Notes under the pieces: model-generated | The model's input: the letters and a program-made list of their open reading frames with translations, nothing else | The model's database searches: none | Told to the model about the DNA's origin: nothing | Shown: positions 55,478-64,000 of the stretch, piece by piece | Position numbering within the stretch: position 1 is the first letter of the stretch | Layout: each line of letters begins with the position of its first letter | Source: Dicyema japonicum | Taxonomy: Eukaryota; Dicyemida; Rhombozoa; Dicyemidae | Assembly (NCBI GenBank): GCA_011109175.1 | Contig: RDEW01000075.1 | Location: 118,652 to 182,651, forward strand | DNA: 64,000 bases | Direction: 5' to 3' | Made by a program: the position numbers and the translations under genes

Positions 55478-56923
55478 TTACACGGAAGATGATTTATAAG
55501 AGGCAAAAACATGTTTATCTTTCGTATATTTTCTTCCATTAACCACCAAAACAACTGGCGAGTTGACGCGGATTGAATTAAATGACATTTTCTGCAAAAT
55601 AAGTAACAAATTACCTCAGAAATAGAGTGTCTGCTAAAATGGGGTTCAGGGATCGCAACAGAGTCCCCCAATTTTACACCTTCTCCCATCCTCATATTAT
55701 AAACGGTCACACAGACGCAGTGCTCTTCCTTATCACAGAGTCCAAACGTGCTAAAATGCCCAAAAAGATAAACTATGGGAGAGACTGATCGGAAGACAAC
55801 GAATAGACGACTTTCCCAATCACAACGGTCTCGGAATTCAGCCCCTCTGACAAATCTCCAATCAGTTTCACTTCCAATTTATATTTTTTGTCTCTGTAAG
55901 GGCCCAAAGACTGGTCGGAAATAGAGTGGCACATCGAGGTAAGTCTCTTGGAGCTCACCAATCCACGTGACCTTGTCAGATTGTCAACTTTTTCTAAAAA
56001 CTCCCTGACTGTCTTTAAAAACTTCACAGGTTCCTCCCAGTCAGGATCCAGAAGGACAACTCGCTGGAAAGCGAAGAGACTCTCAGAAAATCGCTCCTCG
56101 AATAGATTTAACTAGAATCAGTCAATTTATCTCACAATTCCCTTGTTGTAGTACAAGGTGGGACTAAATTCTGCTATTTTGTCCCTTCCTGCCTTGTTGT
56201 ACGCCATGAGGGCCGACTTCAAGTGAGAATCTTTATAGCCGTCCACAAAAAACATCGAAAAATAGGCATTTCCTACGATTTCTGGAATAATTAGATCTGA
56301 GACCCCAGGAAAGTCCATCATTTAAGTCCAACTTTAGGGCCTCTTTGGCCATTTCCAGCCCGAGGGACAATGAGTCTTTACCTTTGTCAAGGGACTGCCT
56401 GTAGAGAACTGAAAGGGATCGAAAAGCTCTTTTATTTTGGTGCTGGATTGATTACATCTAAGATACCCGTCGATTTGCATTTTCAAAACAATTTATAGCT
56501 CCGTTGATATTTCCACCTCTCCAATAAGACTCTCCTAGCTCATTCCAAGCTTCCATCTTGTCAGGGAGCATTTTGATCGACCTGATTAGATGCTTTTCAG
56601 CCAAGGGATTGTATTCGTCAGATAAATTGTAGGACCTCCCCCACAAATAATCAATCATCCCAATGTCTGCACAATGTGGAGTACTTTCAAGAGCCAAAAT
56701 TAACTGGTTGTATTTTTCCTGAACAGTTTTGATGTCTTTTTGTCGCTTGTGAGTGGACTCGATTCCTTCAGAGATCAAATATGTGTCCTTCATAAGGTAG
56801 ATATCATCCAAGAGAGCCTAACTAATTGGATAAGGCTACTTCCAATAAGATGACGTCCTTCAAACCCTTAATTTGTTCAATTCTGGAACAAATTTGTGAA
56901 AATGTGGCATTCTTACAAACCAT
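55478..56923 (-). CDS. TTC5: TTC5/Strap, TPR and OB-fold cofactor (complete)
   Basis: Seven exons (minus): 56840-56923, 56467-56817, 56304-56442, 56136-56281, 55774-56111, 55615-55750, 55478-55591; introns 22, 24, 22, 24, 23, 23 nt. The 435-aa product is close to human TTC5 (440 aa) in length and order: N-terminal helix pair ('LLDDIYLMKDTYL'), TPRs with 'MEAWNELGESYWRGGNINGA' (human [20 protein letters not shown]), 'LDLNDGLSWEIVGNAYFSM', 'RVVLLDPDWEEP', and the C-terminal OB-fold with 'ETVVIGKVVYSL', 'KLGDSVAIPEPHF' and 'NSPVVLVVNGRKY'. TTC5 is a stress-response p300/p53 cofactor and recognises nascent tubulin in tubulin mRNA autoregulation; those roles are from the family. Every splice junction restores the frame without a stop, so the gene appears intact. 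Confidence 0.94.
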
Positions 56924-57009
56924 AGTAACTTGATCAACAATTAATTATTCTAATTTAAATAAAAACGATTAATTATGAAATTGCTTATTAGTTAATAGTA
57001 GTTATTTGA

Positions 57010-59851
57010 ACGATTGGATCTAGTGTCCGTCATGTTATTATATTATTATTTACCGTGCGTCATGTGGTTCACCGTTTCTGGTGGCGTCGGATATAGTCCT
57101 AAACTATATCTAAAAAGAACCATTTGCTCTCTACCAACCAGAGGACTTCCCACTGGACGACATTCTCTCACTGTTGAAACATTCTATCGATTGAGACTGT
57201 TGACCTTAGGAGACTTGGAACAAAATCCAGGCCCAAAGAAGTTAACAATCCAAAGCTTAAGCATAAACGGGATCAGAGGAAAGATTGCCGAACTTTCCTT
57301 ATTCTTGGAGAGGAACAGAGTGGACATCTGCCTTCTCCAGGAAACGAAGCTTTCAAATAACATTCCTACTCTCTCTTTAACGGATACAACACAGTAAGAT
57401 CCGACCGCCCATCTGACCAAGGAGGGGGTCTACTGACTCTTGTAAGAAAAGGAATAAAATACCTCGAGAACCCTTTTCCTTACAAGAGCGAAGACTCGAA
57501 CACGGAGATAATTGGAATCTCTGTTATAACTTCCATTGGAAAAATTGAAATTGCGGATGTTTATTTCTCATCCTGGCTCCTGCAAGAAAAATTTCTCCTT
57601 TGACCTATCTACCTTGGAAAAACTGGAGAACTTGCTTTTATGTGAAGAGCTGAATGCGAAGCACCCTTCTTGGTTCCGCTACCAGTTCGCTGATAACAGA
57701 GGAAACCTGCTATTATCCCAAATGCAAAACTTAATAATCATCAACAACCCGAAAAGAACACTAGGACACCATACAACACGAAGGACATGATGACATCTCC
57801 GGACTTATCCGTCTGCTCGCCTCGTCTTTCCCAGATCATTAATTGGACGGTCCGTTATGACCTCCGGAGTTACCACCATTCAATGATAATGAAGCTGAAC
57901 TGCGAGCCACGTTTTTTACCGAAGCCTATTCATTTCTATGATTACAAAAATGCAAATTGGACTGGCTTTACAAATTTCGTTGATTCAAAACTGCAACATT
58001 TCCACTGAAAATTTCTCCTCCATGGACAAAGCTGTATACTATTTCACCAAAAAATCATTGACGGAGAAAAAATTTTTTTCAGAAAAGCATATATAAAAAA
58101 CGAAAAATTGAAATACGACTCAAAAACAAAGAAAATAATTATGGAAAGAAACAATCTTAAGAGAATGACACATCGTTCACGAGAGGTCATTAATCGAATC
58201 AGGCCACTAAACATTCTGATCACGAAAAACACGAACAACACCCGAAGGTAGAAACTCATGCGAATCTCTGTTGCCATGAATAATATCCCTTAATTTCCAA
58301 CATGTGGAAGATGTTGAGGCGTCTTAAGAACCCAGATTACGAAGATAACAAAGAACAATCCCAGCTCAATCTGAATAAATTATGAAACATTGTATTCGAA
58401 TCAGTCACATTCCTTATAAAAAGATTAACACACAAACGAAAATAAAGAGAAAGCCATCCAAATTTGCCCCTGATTTATTTTCTCCTAAAGATGTATCCAA
58501 AAATATCAAATCAGAAAAAAACAAACTCATGTGGCCCAGACGGAATCTCTTATTCTGCTGAAACACTTGGGCCCAGCATCAATAAATGCATTAACAATCA
58601 TCTACAACACATCGCTGAACATAAATACCATACCGACTTTGGAAACTATCAAAAAATTCGTTCAATATTGAAGCCGGGAAGACCGAAGAACGATCCCGGC
58701 TCTTACAGACCAGTTTCCCTTATATGTGTTTGTCGAGGATCCTGGAGAAACTGGTCCTAAAAGTTATTCGCCCTTTTCTCCCACAACCTACATTCCAACA
58801 TGGCTTCAAGGAAGGATTATCAACAACCTCCTTCCTAACAACATTAATGAAGTTCATAACTGAAGGACACAAGAACAAGCCAAAACAGGAAAAATCGGTC
58901 ATATGTACATCGACATTCAAAAAGCTTTCGACTCTGTAAGGAAGATCCTCATACGAAAAATATTTTTGACAAAAATTGATGCACATAAAGTTATGGTTAG
59001 CAAATTTCGTAAGTGGACGCCGAGGGAAAGTGTCCGTCGGAAACAAGAGTTCCAGATCGATTATTACCCAATGGTGTACCCCAAGGATCTTCCTCTGTCA
59101 CCAATCTTTTTAATTTGTTTTTGAGTGATCTCCCCGTACCTATGAATAATAATGACATGCTACTTTCCTATGCCGATGACATAGTTGTCGCATCTAGGAC
59201 GTAAATGTCGAACATGCTAAAGAAAGACTACAAGGAATACTAAATAACATATTTGGATGGTTGTGCGAAATCGATTAAATGCATGTTCCGAAAGTCAGCA
59301 GTCACTCTATTTACTAAGAATAGAAAGATGGGAACGCAAACAATTGATGTCATGTTAAATGGAGTACCTATACTAGAAAAGAAATTACAGAAGATACTGC
59401 GAGTAACTTTTGATACTTTCCTCTGCTTCTCAGCCCATGTGGAATTTATCATATTAACCTGTGCAAAAAATCAATTTTGTAACTGTGGAGGAATTTATCC
59501 GCCAGGTATCGGGACCCTCTACAAGCTGTATGTCTAACCAACAATAGGCTATGCATGTGCTGCATTGGGATCTAACCTGTCGGCAACGAACCTAACAAAA
59601 ACTCAAGAGATCCAGTCAAGAGCAATAAAGTTACTGGAACAATATACAGATAAAGAAATTGCGCCGAGAACACTAGAGTCTATCATAGAGGCAACTGGAG
59701 GAAATTTCTTAAGAAGAGGTAGAATAGACCCCAGTCCGTATAGAAAATGTGTGGGATCACTGTCGGATCATCGAGAATAGATGGCCCGATTATTGAGAGA
59801 TTCAGGGATCACCTGAATGTTAGTTAGTGGTTACGGCGTTTCATGGGCTTA
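57010..59851 (+). pseudogene. 2A-type LINE, nearly full length (copy L-A)
   Basis: Leader with 'gtcatgtggttcacc', then 'LRLLTLGDLEQNPGP' (NPGP at 57224-57235) directly before the APE endonuclease: 'LSINGIRGKIAELSLFLERN', 'VDICLLQETKL', 'LLCEELNAKHPSWFRYQFAD', 'DLRSYHHSMIM' (SDHxP, changed). The polymerase follows: 'SCGPDGISYSAETLG', 'NDPGSYRPVSLI', 'YIDIQKAFDSVRK', 'LLPNGVPQGSSSV' and 'MLLSYADDIVVAS'. The C-terminal part has 'IQSRAIKLLEQYTDKEI'. Frameshifts and stops (for example 57397, 58010, 59121) inactivate it. The 3' end is a short UTR and (AAT)n at 59852-59866. Confidence 0.85.
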
Positions 59852-59866
59852 AATAATAATAATAAT
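59852..59866. repeat. (AAT)5 tract at the LINE-LINE junction
   Basis: The tail of copy L-A runs directly into the 5' leader of copy L-B through five AAT units. Confidence 0.85.
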
Positions 59867-62265
59867 GTGGTTCGCTTATCTGGTGGCACCAGATACAAGT
59901 AAAAAATTGTATCCACAAAGGACCAGTTGTCAACAACCATCCGGAGGAGTTCCTTTTGGACGGCACTTCCTACACATTCGTGCACTTTTTCGGTGTAGAC
60001 TCATCATCTCAGATGTTGAAATGAATCCAGGACCAAAGTCTTTAAAGATGCTTAGCCTGAACATTAACGGACTCAGAGGTAAGGCATCCGAACTGAGTTT
60101 ATATTTGGAGAGGAATAAATTTGATATCTGACATGTACAGAGACCAAGCTTTCTGGGAATTCCACTACTCCTAAATTTACCGGTTTCAATGTATTGAGAG
60201 TCGATCGACAATCGGGCCGAGGTGGGGGACTATTGACCCTTGTCAGGAGAGGCATTATGTTCGATAAACACTTCTCCATATTCAGGAATCTGATAGAAGA
60301 CGTAAACATAGAAGTTATTGGGATCTCGGTACAGACCTCTCAGGCTATTATTATCGCCAACGTCTATGTTCCCCCTCCAGGTTCCTGTGCAAAAGGGTTT
60401 TCAGGAATTTGTCTGCCGTAGATATGATGGAAAACTTGTTGGTGTCAGGGGATTTTGATGCCAAGCACCATTCATGGTATAAGAAATAATTTCCAGACAC
60501 ATAGGGATTTCATATTATTTCCCGATTAGAAAATCTTTCCATTATGAAAGACCCAAATAGGAATACACGAACCCCGAATAATAACAAGGATTCGGTTACA
60601 TCGCCGGATTTTATGTTAACCACGGCTTGCTCCGCTTATTTGATGATGGGTAAACTATGACTTACGGAGAGACCATAATCCCATTCTGATCAAGATCAAT
60701 TGTACACCAATGACGCAGTCAAAACACGTCATTTTAATGACAATATTAATGCTGACTGTACAGGATTCAGAAGATACGTGGATTCGTCTTTATTGAATTT
60801 CAATCCGAATAATTTCAACTCAATTGATAGAGCAGTCTATCACTTTAATAAGGTGATTCTGGAAGGGAGAAAACTATTTGTTAGAAAAGAATCTTGAAAC
60901 ACACCAAGAAGAAACATGATGCTAGCATAATCAAACTAATAAAAGAAAGGAATTGTCTCAAACGTAAAAAGCACCTAACAAAACGTGATACTAATAGAAT
61001 CCGTGCACTGGACATGGAGATGAACAAAAAGACAAAGCTTCTTCAAAAAACAAAACTGGGCCGAATTTCTAATGCTATGAAAGAAAATAGTTCACTTACC
61101 AAGATGTGGAAGATGCTGCGAATTGTCGAAAACGCTGAAAACAAAATCGAGGGAAACCGTGAACAGGAGATAGACCTGAATAAATTTATCAAACCTTGTG
61201 TGAGAATAAGCTATTCCAATTTATTTTTATTTATTTATTTTAATAACCCCGGGAACACCGAGAAAGAAAGACAAAAGAGTCAGACAGTTAGGTGATCCCA
61301 GTCCTCGCAATCACTTGTGCCATTCGACGTCTGTGATCCTCTATCGTCCCCACTACTTTCCGGAAGAGCCTTTCCAATAATAATAATAATAGCCTTTTCA
61401 CGAGAATTCCAATAATAATAATAGCCTTTTCACGAGAGCCATAATATTTATAGCATAGGCAAGATACACACTTTATTTAAATAAAGAATAGTTAATTTTA
61501 ACGAATGATCTTCACTTCTTTTTTTATTTTTCTTGTGTGTGGGTCCTTTCTAGACAATCCAGTTACGCAGTGAGTATCCACTGATGACGGCGTCACTCGT
61601 CAAACCCTTTTGGCATCGTAGATGCGTGGAACCTTACACCAATTGAATAGCAGCGAGAATCGAACTCGTAACCTAAGTCACTTTAGCCCGACACCTAACC
61701 ACTATGCCACCCTCTAAGCCATTCCAAAGCATGAATATTCCTACACACAACAAGTCGAAACCGAAAAGGAGGCTTCCTACAATGTATTTTCTACCGGGCA
61801 ATGTCACTTTGGAGATCTATCGAACAAAGAACACACATTCCTGTGGACCGGACGAAATCCCGGTTATTCTGTTGAATAGGATGGGCACAGTGGGCGTATC
61901 TTTACTAAATACATCATCAACTACACAATCAACTACATCTGTATTCCCGCAAAATAGAAACTTTCGAATATTCATCCAATACTGAAGTTTGGAAAACCAA
62001 AGAGGACCCGGCTTCTTACAGGCATTTGTTGCGCTTGTGCGTCCAGACAAGAATCCTAGAAAGGATGATTATGACACTCACACGACATTCCCTCCCAGAT
62101 GCCAGATTTCAGCAGGTTCCAAAAAGGGACGATCAACTATCACACACCTAAATACATTAAAGAAGTTCATAGAGATAGCCTAAACAAATGACCGAGAAAG
62201 AAAAGACGATTATATGCTCAATTGATATCCAGAAGACTTTTAAAAAATTATGGGACAAATCCATC
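59867..62265 (+). pseudogene. 2A-type LINE, copy L-B, with a SINE inserted
   Basis: Same order as L-A: leader, 'RCRLIISDVEMNPGP' (NPGP at 60024-60035), 'MLSLNINGLRGKASELSLYL', a stop at 60131, 'IIANVYVPPPGSC', 'VSGDFDAKHHSWYKK', the linker with 'KMWKMLRIVENAENK', and after a composite SINE insertion (61220-61715) the polymerase fingers 'SCGPDEIPVILLNR' and 'GSKKGRSTITHLNTLKKFI'. At 62215-62250 it reads 'SIDIQKTFKKLWDKS', the A box with Ala lost, then stops. The palm with YADD is missing. Confidence 0.8.
61220..61715 (-). mobile_element. composite SINE insertion (S1 plus S2) with target duplication
   Basis: Direct repeats aagctattccaa (61208-61219) and aagccattccaa (61716-61727), one mismatch, bracket the insert. 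On the minus strand: a tRNA-like head with TGGCATAGTGGTTAGGTGTC (box A) and GGTTACGAGTTCGATTCTCG (box B), S1 body, the 'tatggctctcgtgaaaaggc' tail, AAT-rich tract (about 61375-61425), then S2-like sequence to 61240. The head and body match the SINE at 38.0 kb. Confidence 0.8.
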
Positions 62266-62267
62266 TC

Positions 62268-62430
62268 TAAGGTTGATCAGATTTGAATCTTCAAATGAAG
62301 AGCTAAGTAAAATTACTCAAATTTTGTCTAACAACCGAATAGAGGTTTATTTAATTTTTTATCACAGACTAAGGCAAGATCAGGAGAATTGAAAATAGTC
62401 AACATGAATCGAGTCAAGAAAATATAGACT
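62268..62430 (+). pseudogene. integrase-type element, C-terminal fragment
   Basis: 'ITQILSNNRIEVYLIF' followed by 'NMNRVKKI' matches 'IINILSNNRVEVVLNS' and 'LMSRLKKVT' at 36.1-36.2 kb. It follows the truncated end of L-B directly. Confidence 0.5.
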
Positions 62431-62563
62431 TTAAAAAAAATTCTTGATTTTTGATTAGAAACCAATTAATGTTGATTTCATGAATAAACACATTCCTGAG
62501 TACAAAAGCTTTTTTTTAATTTCATAGAAAATGAGAGTTCGGATGATGTTTTTCCGGAGAGCG

Positions 62564-64000
62564 GAAAAAAAGTCAAGTCGTCTTTTTTTAGTTTATATCG
62601 CATTTTTGTGATACTACTAGCATCTTTTAATTTTTAAAAATTTTTTCAATACTTGACTTTTTTTCCGCTTGACTTTTTTTCTATTTTTGAAAATTTTTCC
62701 CTTATAAATTTTCGAAATTTAGCGCAAAATGGAAAAAAAGTCAAGTCCGCTAACGAAATCACGGACTTGACTTTTTTTCCGCTTTGGTATAATCGCTTTG
62801 ACTAAATCAATTTAAGAATTCCAAGGTAATAATAAAATTTTTTTTTATTATCAAATGAATAAAAATTAAATTAAGGCATGGCCATGCTATTTCCCCTAAC
62901 AATAGCCAACGAGATACGTTCTCGGAACCAACTAGTCTCTCGCGGATCCTTGGTCACAGCTTGAATCATGGAGCCGATCTTACAAACCAACTCATCTGCT
63001 TGGGGGCCAAGGATTCCTAATATAATAAAATTGACTAAACTTTTTTTCGCTTTGGTTTAATCTTTTTGACTTAATCAATATACGGATTTTAAGTTGAATT
63101 TCCCAAAGAAGGAATTTCTCACAATCACGAATTTGACGAAAGTCAAATAAAACTGATGAAATTGTGCAACGAAGCAAAACTTATTGCTAAAACGAGTCAA
63201 GAAAATCCCTTACAAATCTATTCAAAGGTTGTGTCTCAATGTGAAACAGCAATTAGAATTATTCTCCCTTCTGCAGATTCTTTCAAGAGAACACTAAGAA
63301 ATCAACGCTTGTCTCTACATATTCCAAAAAATATTTTCGATCTCGGACATATTCCATTTTGTCTTGAAACTATTATCGCAGACTTTGAAGATTCGGTATT
63401 TCGAGCTGTCCTTGCAGTATTTGGGAGACGAATACATATTAGAGGATGTTATTATCATCTAAGACAGTCAAACTGGAGAAAAATTCAAGAATTGCATCTA
63501 GTAAAACAATATAAAGAAAATATTAATTTTAACATTTTTTGCGCAATGATAGACGCTCTTGTTTTTTTACCCATTCAAGATATGGAATAAGGAATAGAAT
63601 TCCTAATGAATAATATGCCAGAAAATGTTCCAGATTCAAAATATATATTAGATTATTTTGATAGAACATATGTTCGCGGTTATCATCGTTGCTTAAATGA
63701 TCAAGAAAACCCCTTAGCTGATAGAATACATCACATTGCTCCATCGTTTCCTCCAAATTTATGGAATGTATATGAAGCTACACTCATTAATAAACAGAGA
63801 ACAAATAACTATTGTGAAGGGTGGAACAATAAATTTACAATTTGACGGGATATCGTCATCCATCGATATGGAATACTATATTGTCATTCCAAAAAGAAAA
63901 AAAAATGACGAAAACTATTATTGACCAAAATTCCTTTGGAAAAAGAATTTCAACAAGAACAAATGAAAAAACGATTGATGGACAAAAAACTTTTAAATAT
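62564..64000 (+). mobile_element. MULE M1, second copy (runs off the window)
   Basis: Begins 'ggagagcggaaaaaaagtcaag'-type and repeats the M1 TIR to about 62730, then the 19-bp hairpin (62731-62780), the captured LINE B 3' end on the minus strand (62830-63025) and the transposase from 63090. It is in the opposite orientation to the copy at 48-50 kb. The right TIR lies beyond the window. Confidence 0.88.
63090..64000 (+). pseudogene. M1 transposase, internally deleted copy
   Basis: Opens inside the FLYWCH region ('LNFPKEGISHNHEFDES', 63095), continues 'KLIAKTSQENPLQIYSKVVS', then jumps from 'NIFDLGHIP' to 'FCLETIIADFEDSVFRAV', deleting about 100 residues including the first catalytic Asp. It keeps 'GCYYHLRQSNWRKIQELH' in frame where the other copy is shifted. 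A stop occurs at 63590 (TAA for GAA) and a frameshift near 63840; the C-terminal part to 64000 is degenerate. Confidence 0.85.

Overview
Eukaryotic, AT-rich nuclear DNA from a small animal. Five host genes can be reconstructed exon by exon: a follistatin-like secreted protein, the nucleoporin NUP54, the endosomal adaptor STAM/HSE1, an E2F transcription factor and TTC5/Strap. Together they contain 25 GT-AG introns of 20-35 nt (mean about 24). Removing them restores the reading frame and residue-level similarity to animal orthologues, except for one single-base slip in NUP54. Introns this short and uniform are known from dicyemid mesozoans, so I infer a dicyemid (Dicyema-like) genome. The standard genetic code fits. 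No prokaryotic signals, rRNA, functional tRNA genes or CRISPR arrays were seen.

Layout: 1-700 follistatin gene; 0.9-4.1 kb LINE fragments; 4.3-6.8 kb a FLYWCH/MULE DNA transposon (M2); 8-10.8 kb LINE of family B; 11.9-13.2 kb NUP54; 13.2-18.6 kb LINE, hAT and MULE relics; 19.3-21 kb R4/Dong-like LINE; 21.5-22.7 kb STAM; 23.3-26.2 kb integrase-type element and LINE B; 26.8-29.0 kb antisense LINE relics; 29.5-30.3 kb E2F (minus); 30.4-36.8 kb LINE, pogo, hAT, integrase and LINE B pieces; 38.0-39.3 kb an intact tRNA-derived SINE and a pogo deletion element; 39.3-47.3 kb LINE, hAT and integrase relics; 47.5-51.5 kb a LINE B split by a MULE (M1); 51.8-55.3 kb a LINE ORF1 and an R4-like LINE; 55.5-56.9 kb TTC5 (minus, complete); 57.0-62.3 kb two head-to-tail LINEs with 2A peptides; 62.3-64 kb an integrase tail and a second M1 MULE running off the end.

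The host genes are compact, single-copy and unrelated in function, lying as islands in transposon debris. The mobile elements show a nested history: SINE, LINE-tail, hAT, pogo, LINE B and MULE insertions can each be tied to target duplications. The most notable features are the ultrashort introns, a MULE family that carries a captured LINE 3' end, a SINE that shares its 3' tail with a LINE, and LINEs beginning with 2A 'NPGP' motifs.
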